Source of the DNA: Eutrigla gurnardus
Lineage: Eukaryota; Chordata; Actinopteri; Perciformes; Triglidae
Length of the DNA: 64,000 nucleotides
Assembly: GCA_963514095.1 (NCBI GenBank)
Contig: OY741268.1
Span: 124,001-188,000, forward strand
Reading direction: 5' to 3'
In this document: positions 1 to 11,566 of the stretch, piece after piece
Layout of the letters: each line of letters starts with the position of its first letter
Position numbering within the stretch: position 1 is the stretch's first letter
Program-made: the position numbers and the translations under genes
Notes under the pieces: model-generated
The model's input: the letters and a program-made list of their open reading frames with translations, nothing else
What the model was told of the DNA's origin: nothing
The model's database searches: none

Positions 1-100
1 TTTGTGAGCAGAGAGTCATTTATATTTATATATAAATCACAAAATACATTTGTGAATCCTTCTCTGTGCATTCATTATTAATGAGACTGAACTGACCCCA

Positions 101-102
101 TA

Positions 103-139
<37 letters not shown>
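101..139. repeat. (GT)n(GA)n microsatellite
   Basis: A run of GT dinucleotides passes directly into a run of GA dinucleotides. This is a compound simple repeat of the kind common in fish DNA. Apart from this and the next entry, bases 1-559 hold no gene that I can support. Confidence 0.9.
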
Positions 140-296
140 GATACATCGCCCCCACCACCCTCCACCCCCGTGATTTTGGCATTCATAAATTCAACAAATA
201 TTTAGTGCTCTGATAATGCTACAGTCTTATGTGCCAAGTCTTTATGGTAAATCACTTTTTATTATCATTATTTTTTTTTTTTAAATATCATTTAAC

Positions 297-530
297 AGCC
301 CCACAGCCACTTCATCCTGTGGCAGCTGCTTCAAAAAGCTGTAGTTGCCGTGGCATGTCGGTAAATGCCGCGGCAGGTCAGTGGTAAGTGCCTCAAACAG
401 CCTCAGGTGCCGTGGCAGGTCGGTGGCACCTGAAGATGCCACCGGAAGTGCCACAGCAAACAGCGACAGCTGCCGCGGCACCTCACGGTGCCACCGGAAG
501 TGCCACGGCTAGCTGCCGCTGCCACGATTT
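297..530. repeat. GC-rich imperfect repeat block ahead of the first LINE
   Basis: Variants of the words TGCCGCGGCA, GGTCGGTGGCA and GCCACCGGAAGTGCCA recur in both orientations across about 230 bases. The surrounding sequence is AT-rich, so the block stands out in composition. Open frames cross it on both strands, but they come from the repetition and resemble no known family. Confidence 0.5.
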
Positions 531-622
531 GCGCTTGCTCTTACTCCTGGTTACTGAACGACCAACAAAGTCGAGAAGCCACGCGGTAGTGGGAGGAAGT
601 GGAAGCTAATCGGTAGAGCTGT

Positions 623-1942
623 GTGAGATCGGATCTCTCGTTGTGCTGGGCTTTCTTTTTTCGTGCCTTGTGTCTTTTGTTTCCTTTCATAGTATTTGGT
701 GTAGATTTGGATTGGTGTTGGAGTTGGTGGGGGCTTTTGGAGCCCATGGCTTCTGGGAGCGGGGGGGATCGGGGTGGTGGTTGGCGGACGGTGTGTCGGG
801 AAAGGGGGGAGAATAAGAGAACGGCATCAAGTGAGAGACCTGAAATGTCAGGAGATGAAGGAAATAAAGTGAGGAGAATTGGAGCAAATGAAGAGTTTGT
901 GGTGTTGTTTAAAGTGAAGGGGGCTAGTCAGGGAGATCCGGGGTTTAAAGCAATGAATCCACTAAAAATAACAAACACTTTAGAGAACCAGATAGGCAGG
1001 GATTTTCAAGCCAAGATATTATACAATGGAATGCTGAGAGTTTGTTGCAAAAACAAGAAACAATATAATGATGCTCGGGCAGTGGGGAAGCTGGTAGTTA
1101 AGGTGGAGAGTTTGGTTCCTAAAGGAAACCAGCAGGGGCTCAGGGGAGTTGTGTATGGAGTGTTTGCTGGCCTGACGGAGAAGGAAATCCTAGAAAATGT
1201 TAAGGGCGGCCAGGTAACTGAGGTACTGAGATTTAGGCGCAGGGAGGGAGCCGGTGGGGATCCACCGGTCCTATTAACATTCACGGACAGTGTGCTGCCG
1301 CAGAGAGTGTTTTTAGGAAGCATGGCATATCAGGTTAGGGAGTACATCAGACCACCGCTACGCTGTTATAATTGCCAGCGATTTGGACATGTGGCTGGGT
1401 CTTGTCGGGGCAAAAGAAAGTGTGCAAAGTGCGGTGGAGATCATGTAATCCAGAACTGTCAGGCAGAGGCTCCGAAGTGCCCTTATTGTGGTGGGGATCA
1501 TGCAGCAGCGTTTCGTGGCTGTATGCACTCAGTCCAGGCTAGGCGAGTGCAGGCTGTGAGGGAGAATGACAAGGTGTCATATGCAGAGGCAGTCCAAAGA
1601 GTGGCCAGAGAACGCACAGCTTTCACTGCCAGGGAAGGAGCAGTGATGGGGAACCAGCTAAATGCGTCAAAAATGTTGCCGGCGCTTCCCGCTGACATGT
1701 TGATTTTCAATAAGGAATCATTTTTGTCTTTTGTTACTGATGTGTTGGTGGGAGCTCAAAAAGCAACTAACAGATCAGACATCATCAGGCTAGTGGTGGG
1801 GGCAGCCGAAAGGTTCCTCGGAACAAAGCAGCCGCCAGAAAAGTTGCATCAATACATGACAGAGAATCAGGGCATGGACATGTCACAGTTGATGAGGACC
1901 AGCAGTTTGGAGGATGTAAGCGATGATGATGAGATTCCTTAA
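623..1942 (+). CDS. LINE ORF1, Gag-like RNA-binding protein with zinc knuckles
   Basis: This is an uninterrupted 439-codon frame that would encode the RNA-binding partner of the LINE ribonucleoprotein. The C-terminal half has three cysteine-rich knuckles in a row: CYNCQRFGHVAGSC, then CAKCGGDHVIQNC, then CPYCGGDHAAAFRGC. This is the usual Gag-like signature of I and Jockey type ORF1 proteins. The residues before them (around NPLKITNTLENQIG) match the minus-strand copy near 35400 in layout. The first ATG is used here, but the ATG at 743, which begins MASGSGGDRGGG, is an equally good start. ORF2 begins only 8 bases after the stop, so it is probably expressed by reinitiation or a shift. Confidence 0.85.
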   Translation: MRSDLSLCWAFFFRALCLLFPFIVFGVDLDWCWSWWGLLEPMASGSGGDRGGGWRTVCRERGENKRTASSERPEMSGDEGNKVRRIGANEEFVVLFKVKGASQGDPGFKAMNPLKITNTLENQIGRDFQAKILYNGMLRVCCKNKKQYNDARAVGKLVVKVESLVPKGNQQGLRGVVYGVFAGLTEKEILENVKGGQVTEVLRFRRREGAGGDPPVLLTFTDSVLPQRVFLGSMAYQVREYIRPPLRCYNCQRFGHVAGSCRGKRKCAKCGGDHVIQNCQAEAPKCPYCGGDHAAAFRGCMHSVQARRVQAVRENDKVSYAEAVQRVARERTAFTAREGAVMGNQLNASKMLPALPADMLIFNKESFLSFVTDVLVGAQKATNRSDIIRLVVGAAERFLGTKQPPEKLHQYMTENQGMDMSQLMRTSSLEDVSDDDEIP

Positions 1943-1949
1943 CATTTGA

Positions 1950-4900
1950 ATGTGGTATATTCTTCAATGGAACGCCCGGAGTCTGATTGCGAATGGCCAG
2001 GAGTTAAAGAGATTTGTTAAAAATTTTAAAGAGGCACCAGATTTGATATGCATCCAAGAAACATGGCTAAAGCCCTGCCTGGATTTTGTAATCCCAGGAT
2101 ATGAGTCTCTGAGGTTAGATAGGTCTGATAGATCAGGTGGGGGTTGCACAACTTTTATTAAGAACGGACTGCAATATAGGAAAGTTGATGTTTATTCTTG
2201 TAGTGAGTGTTTGGCTGTGGAGGTTTGGAGCAGTCATAATTCTATAACTGTGTTAAATTATTAGAATCCATGTAAACCTTTAGTATTGTCAGATTTTGAT
2301 GATATAATGGAGAAGGTAAGGTGTCCCGTTATATGGGTTGGAGATTTTAATGCGCATAATCCCTTATGGGGCAGTGATCACAGGGATAGTAATGGTGTGA
2401 TAATAGAAGATTTTTTAGATAAGTATGATCTGGTAGTGATAAATGATGGAAGACCAACTAGATATGATATTCTTAGAAATGCATGTAGTCATATAGATTT
2501 ATCAATTGCTTCTTCAAACTTAGCCAGAATTGGTGAATGGGAGGTAATGGACAAATATAATCTGGGTAGCGATCATTATCCAATTATTTGCAGGTTTGGA
2601 AGGGATTTGAGGAGAGAAGTGGAAGAGAAAGTTTCTAAATATAATTTTTCTAAAGCCAAATGGGATGAATTTCAGGAAAGTGCTCGAAGCTTAATTGGAG
2701 AGGTTGATAGTGATTCTGTGGACAACTGGAATGCTGCTATTAGTTCCATGTTACACGAGGCTGCTCGATGTTCCATTCCTGTGAAGCAGGCACCGAGGCT
2801 GGTTCCATGGTGGAATAAAGAGTGTGACGAAGCTGTAAGGAAAAGGAATGTAGCATATAGAAGATTAAAAAAATATCCAATAACGTTTAATGTGACAGAG
2901 TATAAAAGACTAAGGGCAGTGGCGAGAAGAGTCATTAAAGAGGCGAAGAGATGTAGTTGGAGGAAGTTCTGTGGTACACTAGGTCCTGAGACTCCAGTAA
3001 GGCAGTTGTGGTTAGCTGTACATAAAATGTCAGGGGTATATAAAAGCAGATCAATACCAGTGTTACGGAAAGGAGAGATTGCAGCAGTTTCCAATAAAGA
3101 AAAAGCAGACATGTTTGTTGGAAGTTTTCAAGCAGTACACAGCTCAGGGAGCCTGGGAGTTGAGAGATGTAGGAAGAGAACAGAGTTGTTGACAGCTAAT
3201 AAGTGGAAATTGGATGTAAATTCAGATAATGTTAATCCCATTAATCTGTTTTTTCCTATTAAAGAGTTGAAAGAAGCAATTATGTCTGGGGCAAATACTT
3301 CCCCAGGGAGAGATAGGTTGTCGTATGAGTTATTTAAACATTTGGATGATTTGATACTCGAGGACATTTTGGCTTTGTTTAATACTGTGTGGGCAGAGGG
3401 TTGCTTGCCAAAGGAATGGAAACATGCGGTTGTGGTCCCTATCATGAAGCCAGGCAAAGAAGCATCTGACCCTAGTTCATACCGTCCTATCGCACTCACA
3501 GCAGTGCTATGTAAAATTATGGAGAGAATTGTTACTAATAGATTAGTGTACTTTTTAGAGACCAAAGGACTCTGTCGGTTTTCAGAATAGCTTCCGAAAT
3601 GGGAGATCCATGGAGTCAGTTGCGATCTTAGATCAGGATATATAAAGGGCATTTAGCAATAAGGAAAGTGTAGTTAGTGTATTTTTAGATATTGAGAAGG
3701 CATATGACTCTTTGTGGAAGGAGGGTCTAATGATTAAAATGTTTGACTTAGGAGTGAGGGGGCGGATGTTTAACTGGATTAAGAATTTTTTCATGAATAG
3801 AACTATACAAGTTATGGTGGGTGGTGTCAGTCCAGAGAGTGTAGAAATAGAGAATGGAACCCCACAGGGGTGTTATTAGTCCAGTTTTATTTAATATAAT
3901 GATTAATGACATTTTCTGCAAAGTAGAGGGAGCATTTGGGTTGTCTTTGTTTGCTGATGATGGGGCTATTTGGAAAAGAGGGCGAAATGTTGAGTTATTT
4001 TAAAGCAGATTCAAAGAGCGTTAGTGTCAGTAGAGGAATGGGGGAACACATGGGGTTTCAAAATAGCTGCCTCCAAGTCTAAATATAGTATTTGGCTTTA
4101 AAAGGAAGCTGCCTAATATTGGATTGCATATGTATGGATCCCCACTGGAGAAGGTCAAAGCTTTCAAATTTCTGGGTGTTTGGTTTGAAGAGCGGATGAC
4201 TTGGGCTGTGCATGTCAGAAAAATTTTGCTGAAATGTGAAAAAGTTTTGAATATTATCAGAAGTCTGGCTGGCTGTGAGTGGGGGGCTGACAGGGAGACA
4301 ATGCTATTAATTTACCAGGCCATGATCAGATCCTCTCTTGATTATGGGTGTTTTGTGTATGGGTCTGCATCTAAATCTGTTCTGGCAAAGAAAACCTTCT
4401 TTGCAAATATAAATCAGTGGGCTGGGAGGCTGGGTTTGGAACAGGTAAACGTAGCGGAACATACAAGCTGGCTACCTATGCCATATTGGGTGCTGCCTGA
4501 GCTGAACATTGAACTGGTCTTTTTACAAGAAAAAGATAAAAAGCGGGTAAATCCAAAAGTAGTAGAACATCTAAATTCAATCATAGACAACACTTTGATT
4601 ATTTTCACAGATGGATCTAGAGATCCAGTTAGTGGGAGAGCTGGGTTTGGGATGTTTGTGGAGCAGATTGGGGTGAAGATTGGCCGGCGCATCTCTAATG
4701 GGAGCTCTGTTTTTACATCCGAGTTGATGGCAATCTTATGGGCATTAAACTGGATTGAGGAAACCAGATCTAGAGAGGTTATCATCTGTTCAGACTCTGC
4801 AGCTGCTCTGGAAGCCTTAAGAATGGGAAAATCTAAGGCTCGACCTGATATTATTATTGACATCTTAACTGTGTTTTTTAGAATTGGGTTTAGATCTAAC

Positions 4901-5371
4901 ATCACCTTTTGCTGGGTTCCGGGACACGCAGGGGTTGAGGGGAATGAGCAGGTGGATCAGATTGCAAAACAGAGTTTGAATAGAGAAGTAGATGTCCATA
5001 TATCCTGGGGGAGAGCGGAGCTGAGAGAAATAATTAAAGAGGGCTTAATGAAGGAATGGCAGAAAGGGTGGGAAAAAGAAAGTAGGGGTAGACACTATTT
5101 CTCTTTTCAACCTCTTGTTAAAAAAAGATGTACCTGCACTTTTCAGTCCCGTAGGGATTCAGTTAAACTGTGTAGACTAAGACTGGGTCACTGTGGGTTT
5201 AATCACACCTTGTTTATTGTAGGGAAACATGTGTCTGGTCTATGTGAGTGTGGGAGTCCTGAGACAACAAAACATGTTCTTCTGGAGTGTCGAAAATATA
5301 GATCAGAAAGACATACATTATTGGATAGACTGTTAGGACCTGGAGTTCAGGCTTTTTCTGTTTTTTCTTAA
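1950..5371 (+). pseudogene. LINE ORF2: endonuclease, reverse transcriptase, RNase H (broken)
   Basis: This is the polyprotein that would nick the target and copy the element RNA. The endonuclease reads from QWNARSL and IQETWLKP through GDFNAHNPLWG to GSDHYPI. The reverse transcriptase follows, with SYRPIALT, VFLDIEKAYDSLW and LFADDGAIW. RNase H lies at about 4600-4960, with FTDGSRDPVSG, SELMAILWAL, CSDSAAALEAL and CWVPGHAGVEGNEQVD. A C-terminal Cys/His cluster (CECGSPETTKHVLLEC) ends it. Breaks visible: TAG at 2262 within the endonuclease with the frame resuming unchanged, a frameshift near 3585, a stop near 3643, another frameshift near 3868 and a stop near 4001. The catalytic residues remain but cannot be made in one chain. 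Confidence 0.9.
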
Positions 5372-5420
5372 ACTGCCGGAATTGCACAAGAAGAAGAAGA
5401 AGAAGAAGACCAACAAAGTC

Positions 5421-7325
5421 AAACGCAAGCCCGTTGTTTTAATACTAGAACGGGGTTAATGACAACTTCACAATAAAGACAGAGGCTGATGCTAACGTCA
5501 TTGGTAGTGTAAACAAACCAGGCTGTGACAAGTCAGTTGTTTACTCTACTACTACGTTAGCGCTGATGCCAGTAGTGGTTTGTTTACACAACCAGTGAAG
5601 TAAGCGCTGATGCTAAAGCTAGCGCTAAAGCTAGCGTTAAGCTAGCGCTAATCTTCCTTGCACAAATAACAGTATTACAGAACTATAGTAAGTGATAACT
5701 GATAGCATCCGGGTGCTGCGTTATCACATGTAATGCTGCGTGTTTACTAAGCAAACTAAAAGTACCTGTCCAGCAGAAACTCCGCGACCATCTCATATCT
5801 TTTGAGCTCCGGATGAAGCTGCATTATAGGCCTCCACATCGCTGGAAAGCAGAACCGATGTTGACTCGCGTTCTGCCTCTCGACTCATCGAGTGTTTTCT
5901 TTAGTGCAGCTTTTTGTGAAATAGTCTTCTTTTTGATGAGTTTTCTCTGTGGGAGCAGCCTGGTGGAAGTGGCGGCTCACCTTGGTCGTCATTGTCAGTT
6001 CTTTGCCGTTCCGTGCTCTCAGACCGCTCTGCTGGAGAGGCGCACGACCCGCAAGCCGTGACCGCTCTTTCAATATCGGCATCAGCATGGGTAGACACGG
6101 GTAGAGCACGAAGGTCGCCACTCGCCTTGTGGAGGTCAAAGCGGGAAGCAATGCCGTCTTGTATGAAAGAAATTTCATGTCCACAAAATAAATGGCTTCA
6201 AGTAAATGTGTCCACCCTCCCACTGTACACAAGTACAATATGCTTTATGGTAGGAGTCACATTCATTCAGAGTTTAACAAGTATTCTGCATTATTACAAT
6301 CCCACAGTGAAAGTAGAAACCTTAGCAGTTCTTTTAAAGTGGTTTGCTGTAATCGGCGGTCAGATTAAATCCACACAAAACTTTCATGTTGAGTTAAAGC
6401 GCTGATGAACTTCATTCAACATCGACTTTTATTTAACCCCTTCTGATTTCCCTCTGACCCTCTTATCAGCTAGGATGAAACTATTTTATTGAAGAAAAAC
6501 ATATACGATTAATGGAGGGGTTGATAAGCCAGCCACACAATCCCACACAAACGCACAGTCAGGCAAACGTCTTATATTGTAGAAAAATTCAACAGCTGAA
6601 AATGTCCCATAAACCCAAACAACTCCCAATTCCCCCCAACATAAATAAAGTATAAAGTCCAACCAAGTCCACACGGCAAAAGAAAAAAAAAGCTTCCACA
6701 AAATAAATCCTTCAAAAGCAGCTCAATAACAAGTTCTTAGCAATGCATTGCATAGAAATTCTCACCAGCAAGGCTTTGTTCCTGGGTTAAATCTGAATGT
6801 ATTCGCCGAACATCTTTTTTTAAAATCCCTTTTGGTCTCAACTCGATGAAAGATCCAAGGTTCCTAGCCTTCCCGGGTCTAAATGTGAGGCTTTGAGATG
6901 GCTTTGAGATGGATTTTTTCTTTTGATCTCAAACACAGCACACCATGAAAGCCCCTGGAACAAACTTCTTTTTTTATACTCCATGCACCTGTAACTCCGC
7001 CCCAGGCGCGTCGGCCAGGTGATTAAAGGGACAGTTCAGTGCAATACAGCCATGTACACATGTTGGCCCCCTGAATACCACACAGCTTTTACAATAACCA
7101 GCAAAACACAATATAAAGCACGATACACAAAATAGTACTCCAAAAATATATCACCTTGCATATCTACCTAGGATGTGCTCTATTTTAAAAACAGTGTCCT
7201 ATCTTTAACTGCTGCAAGCTCAATAGGAAGATATTGGCCTCTTGTCATCTTTGACCTAGTTTGGTGTTTAAATTTCTGTAAATCTTAAAACATTGCGAGT
7301 GGAATGCTCAAGGCTTTATTTTACA
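5421..7325. other. gene-free stretch with short inverted repeats and a possible LTR
   Basis: I see no gene here. At 5498-5600 the words GTGTAAACAAACC and GGTTTGTTTACAC face each other, and around 5610-5655 GCTAAAGCTAGCG is repeated in tandem. On the minus strand a TATA-like box (near 6976) and an AATAAA signal (near 6486) suggest an LTR or an old promoter, but I could not find matching LTR ends or a target duplication. Confidence 0.3.
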
Positions 7326-7329
7326 CAAA

Positions 7330-8040
7330 GTGTAAAACTCAAGTGAGAAAGTGAGGATGAGGAACATCACTGCTGTGGCCCGATCCTGCAGATTTGCCCT
7401 CTACAATATCCGCAGGATTCAGACCTTCCTCACAAAAGGATGCAACGCAACTCCTGGTCCAAGCACTGGTCATTTCCCGCCTAGACTACTGCAACTCTCT
7501 CCTGGCTGGACTCCCGGCCTCGGCGACTAAACCATTGCAGCGTATCCAGAACGCTGCAGCACGCCTCGTCTTCAATCTACCCAAATTCTCCCATGTGACC
7601 CTCCTCCTCCGTGACCTCCACTGGCTCCCTGTTGCAGCCTGCATCTAATTCAAGATGATGGCACTGGCCTTCAAGGCCATCAATGGAACGGCACCCATCT
7701 ACCTTCAAACACTGGTCAAACCACACGCCCTGACGCGAGCACTTTGCTCCTCTACTTCAGCTTGCCGGCTGGTACCACCATTGCTGAAATCAAACAAATG
7801 TCGCTCAGCAAAGTCCAGACTCTTCTCTGTTCTGGTCCTGAGTGGTGGAACGAACTCCCGACCAATATCAGGACAGCGGAGTCACTGCCATCTTCCGAAA
7901 AAGGCTCAAGACTCAGCTGTTTAGACTTCACCTACAGGAGGATGAAGAGAGGTGTGTCGGGATGTTGGGTGCTGATGTCTCTGCAAAGCTTCAGGAAGCA
8001 CAGAAGCCAAATGTTTGTGGCTTCAAGGTATACAGATAAA
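7330..8040 (+). mobile_element. L2-type LINE fragment (end of reverse transcriptase)
   Basis: Only the 3' end of an L2/CR1-group LINE ORF is present. Translated pieces include RLDYCNSLLAGLPASATKPL, LQRIQNAAARLVFNLPKFSH, LLRDLHWLPV and FKAINGTAPIYLQ, which form the conserved tail after the reverse-transcriptase domain of fish L2 elements. At least three frame changes (near 7440, 7648 and 7740) and a stop break it. It is a dead, 5'-truncated relic. Confidence 0.85.
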
Positions 8041-9083
8041 TAGTGACATCTGGTGGATAAGGCTTGGTATTGCATTTGTAATGAGTTAATGCAAAGTTTC
8101 ATGATAAAACAGGAAAAATATTTAAGTGAACTGATGATGGCAACCCTGTCCCTTATACAACTAAACTGCACGTTCAAGAAGAGAGGTTTCTTCCAGACTG
8201 AATTGTTGAAGATGTAACCAACCCCAGTGTAAGGGTCTCTGCATAGACCCACAAACAAATTTATCACCAGGTACAAGGAGAGCCGAAGACGTATATTCAA
8301 GTCAAAAATGCTATTTATTATGCAAACTGAAATCAACCGATGGTAATGAACCTGATAATGAAAGAAAGAAATAACAATAATTAGTTTTAGCACACTACCT
8401 TTAATACCACAACATTAATAAATATTTAAAACTACAAGGTAGATGAGATGAAATATTACAAAGTATAATAAATAAATCATCACACAGGGTACTCACCACG
8501 GGGAGATTCTATCGCAAGACCCAATAGCAACCACCACGTGCACACCGTGACCACTGCAAATCACTGCAACAATTGAAGTAAATCTACAAACTACTTGTGT
8601 ACTCGCCACTCTTCAGACCTACCACATTGCATGCAAAGAAGGGTGCATATACCACAGATCCTCCCCGCAGATCCTCCTACTGCCTGACAACCAAACAAAA
8701 GAAAATACAGTATTCGTACTCTGTTGGGTTGCAAATGGTTGACAGTTGACACAGTAAAAACAACAGTCCCAGCAACACCAGACAATAGACAGCTTATGAT
8801 GAGCTGGTTTACATCCACAGCAATTCAAAACTATTAAGAGGCTTCAACCAGGCCGCATGGCACATCAGCCCAGGCAAAGCAGCAGTCTGGCACTAAATCT
8901 GAAAAAAAAAGGGAAAACACAATTGACTGGCAAACATACCTCTGAGGGAATAACCCTCCTACGTTACCATACCAGTCGAGGTTACCTTCTCAGTCTGGGG
9001 CCCAGTCAGACACTGGCACTGGTGGAGCTGACTAGCTCTATACTGTGACTGAAGGAAAAGGCTGTCTCGTGTCTTATGGAATT
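8041..9083. other. gene-free stretch, probably repeat-derived
   Basis: No gene is supported. On the minus strand an AATAAA signal lies near 8312, and a TTTATAAGG box lies further right near 9280. A minus-strand LTR covering about 8213-9312 is therefore possible. Its ends would read TGTA...TACA, but the flanks do not show a target duplication. Confidence 0.25.
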
Positions 9084-9269
9084 AAATTGGAAACATCACT
9101 AATAATTTCTGTAGTCTGATGAGATTAAACACCGGGTTATCAGCAGCCTACCTCTCAAGCATGAGCCTACAGGACATTCAAACTGGAAGCAGCTGCACCA
9201 CGGTTCTGCACAGACAAGACAGTCCCGCCACACATCTACCAGGCCTCAGACAAAGAGGCACTAATGGCT
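9084..9269. repeat. unclassified interspersed repeat, intact copy
   Basis: This 186-base segment occurs a second time in the window, broken into 53903-53961, 55780-55882 and 63165-63199 by later insertions. The copies share long identical words such as GGAAACATCACTAATAATTT and TGCACCACGGTTCTGCACAG. It therefore belongs to a dispersed family and preserves the empty-site sequence for the Harbinger and P insertions. I do not recognise the family. It may be part of an LTR. Confidence 0.75.
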
Positions 9270-9339
9270 CACACCTGTCCTTATAAAGAGGGGGAGCTTT
9301 CTCTAGCCCTACCTACAAGGGGCAGTACTCCTAACCCAG

Positions 9340-9740
9340 GGGCCTGTACTACGAAGCAGGATTTGGGCTTAGCGAGGTAATTTAAGCGCTAACCCTGGGT
9401 TTTCCGTCCTACGACGCTGGTTCACTTCTTACCGGGGTAGATCGCCATGGTAACTTACGCTGTGGAGCTAACCTGCTCCGGAGCAGGTTATGTTCCTGAT
9501 AAGAGATGAACGTGGAGAAACACACCGCCTACTGACCAATCAGCTGTCTTGGTGCATGGATATAAAAAAAAAAAAGAAGCTCAGTGGATCGTGAGAGGGT
9601 CTCGTAGGAGAACTGTAGAGTGTACAGAGACCGGCAAAACCCTTTGGTCTGTGTCTGACGATGTTTTATATGAGAGATACAGATTCTCATCGGAGAGAAA
9701 TACTTTTCTTTGTCAGCATACAGCCTACTTACCACTTTGA
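9340..9740 (+). mobile_element. Harbinger-type DNA transposon fragment
   Basis: The segment begins with GGGGCCTGTACTACGAAGCA, the style of a fish Harbinger terminal repeat. It contains the palindrome AACCTGCTCCGGAGCAGGTT at about 9470. It then encodes DDVLYERYRFSSE near 9655, a motif from the N-terminal part of Harbinger transposases. The catalytic domain and the right end are missing, so this is an immobile 5' remnant. Confidence 0.6.
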
Positions 9741-9887
9741 ATTATGTTTTTATATTTATTTGATTTGCTCCCAAGTCCGTTTTACACCGCCGGGATTGCA
9801 GCTGAAAGATTAAGGCTGATATTGTCATAAACCACGTTATAAGAATACATCCAAGCAACACATTCATTGTTTTAAAGTTATATGTTT

Positions 9888-10035
9888 GGCCTTTTATTGC
9901 GGAAGGACATCATAAGAGTTAAAGGGACGAGAGAGAGCGACGACATGATTTAAAAGGCAGCCGAAGGACGGATTCGAACTGGGGCCGCTGCAAGGAGCCT
10001 CGTAACATGTGGCTACCACTAAGCTTTTTTGCCTG
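9888..10035 (-). mobile_element. tRNA-derived SINE (minus strand)
   Basis: Read on the minus strand, the segment has an A-box-like TAGTGGTAGCCA, a B-box-like AGTTCGAATCC near 9970, and a downstream tail ending in AATAAAAGGCC. These are RNA polymerase III internal promoter elements of a tRNA-derived SINE. The cloverleaf is degraded, so it is not a functional tRNA gene. Confidence 0.6.
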
Positions 10036-10179
10036 CATTATATGTTTAACCTCTTCGTATTTCTGTAAGATTGTGGTTTGCTCCTCGTACGTGAAATATG
10101 CCGCTCCGCTGCCGTAGACTGATCCATGTATGTGTAACCCACCTGGCGTGTGTTCCACCAACCCTGCAGGTATGTCTAA

Positions 10180-10662
10180 TAGGGATGAGCGAGTACAGTA
10201 TTATCTGTATCTGTATCTGTTAACCATATGAATTATCTGTATCTGTATCTGTACTCGGAGTCGAAATGGGCGGGGCCTAACCCAGAAGTGGGCGGGATTT
10301 AACCCGGAAGTGGGTCTGGTTGTCTTGAAATGAGCGAGGTTTTAACTGGTATGTTATTTTAAGCATGCAATTGATATGGGCTGATCAGAAATTGTTATTT
10401 ATTGCTGATTAGAAAACTATTTACAGGACAGCATCAGCATTGAGCTTCAGATCAATGGTTTTGATCGAACTATTTACAGAACAAGTTTTGCAACAATGAA
10501 TACAACACATGCGATTGCAATTATCAAGTAAAATGTAATGAACAAGAGTTTTCATACTCAACAATAACTTTTTTCTTTGAACTTTAATTTTTTTTATGAT
10601 CAGTGTGATCTTTTTTTTTATATATATATTTTTTGGGTTTTTTTTTTTTTTCCCCACACCAG

Positions 10663-10706
<44 letters not shown>

Positions 10707-11224
10707 CTTGATTTTCAATATTTATACCACTACCAGCTTTATTTTTTCACGAAATACAGCAAGAAAGTGTTAGAGCCAGGCAGCCAGATGACAGTTAAAA
10801 AAAGAAAAAGAAAAATCTCCGACAGGCAGAGACGCAACGCGAGTCGGCACCACGTCTGAACGAAGTACCAGAACTCTACTAGTTCATAAGTAAGTACCAA
10901 CCTAAGTAATAACAAACCTGAAGCTGAAGAAAGAAACCCTAAACATTAACGGAAAACGACCCGCGAACCTGAGTGACTGAGGGAGAGACAGAGAGCTGTT
11001 CTGTGAGTGAGTGATCAGAGCGGACACAACAACACATCTGCGAGTGTGTAGGGGAGGGGCTGTAGCATATCACAGGAAGCAGACACAGTCAGCTACCCAA
11101 TGAGGATTTTTATTTAATCCGAGCACAGATATTGACTCGTATTACTCGTATAATACTCGTACTCGGCAAAAGTGCTTTATCCGTACCGGATACTCGTTTC
11201 AGCCGAGTATCCGGCTCAACTCTA
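10180..11224. mobile_element. non-autonomous hAT-like element
   Basis: The element is bounded by imperfect terminal inverted repeats, TAGGGATGAGC on the left and GCTCAACTCTA on the right. The 8-base target duplication ATGTCTAA lies at 10172-10179 and 11225-11232. An 8-bp duplication is the hallmark of hAT transposition. There is no transposase frame. Inside are ATCTGT tandem repeats near the left end, a (GT)n tract at about 10665-10704 and several T-rich runs. Confidence 0.85.
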
Positions 11225-11232
11225 ATGTCTAA

Positions 11233-11566
11233 TGTCTAGGTTCTAAGAGGAGACTGAAAGTAAAATAGAGCAGTAAAGTAGTAAATGAAACACTTTTATT
11301 TCTTCCCACAATAACTTTTTTCCGGTATTCACCTTCAAGTTAAACAATAGCTTTAAATGGATTTTTTTCACTTCAATACACTTTTTTATATTTGTAACGA
11401 GGACCTTTAACCTGGTACACAATTGGGCATGACAAAATTTAAACACACATCTGGCCCAATTTGAAGTTAAATTATCAATACCAAAACAAATATGGCAACT
11501 TAATTATCACCATGAAATTTAGCGTTAAACTTGCATTCAACCTTGTATCAATGTACAAATAAATTG
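11233..11566. other. AT-rich stretch without a gene
   Basis: Nothing recognisable lies between the hAT-like element and the truncated end of the Gypsy element. No open frame resembles a known family. Confidence 0.5.

Larger units (their letters stand above)
573..5407 (+). mobile_element. I-type LINE with RNase H, full length but inactive
   Basis: This is a non-LTR retrotransposon that would copy itself by target-primed reverse transcription. It has the I-superclade layout: ORF1 with zinc knuckles, then ORF2 with an AP-type endonuclease, reverse transcriptase and RNase H. It ends in an AAG-repeat tail at about 5388-5407. The 13 bases GACCAACAAAGTC occur at 560-572 and again at 5408-5420 on either side of the element. 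They form a clear target-site duplication and fix both ends, so the copy is not 5' truncated. ORF2 carries nonsense and frameshift breaks, so the copy is dead. The Nimb or I clade is likely, but a tree was not built. Confidence 0.9.

Noticed and set aside
8213..9312. A complete minus-strand LTR
   Set aside because: TATA-like and AATAAA words and TGTA/TACA ends can be found, but the flanks show no duplication and no internal region follows.
9960..10030. A tRNA gene on the minus strand
   Set aside because: A and B boxes are recognisable, but the arms do not pair into a cloverleaf and SINE-type tail sequence follows.
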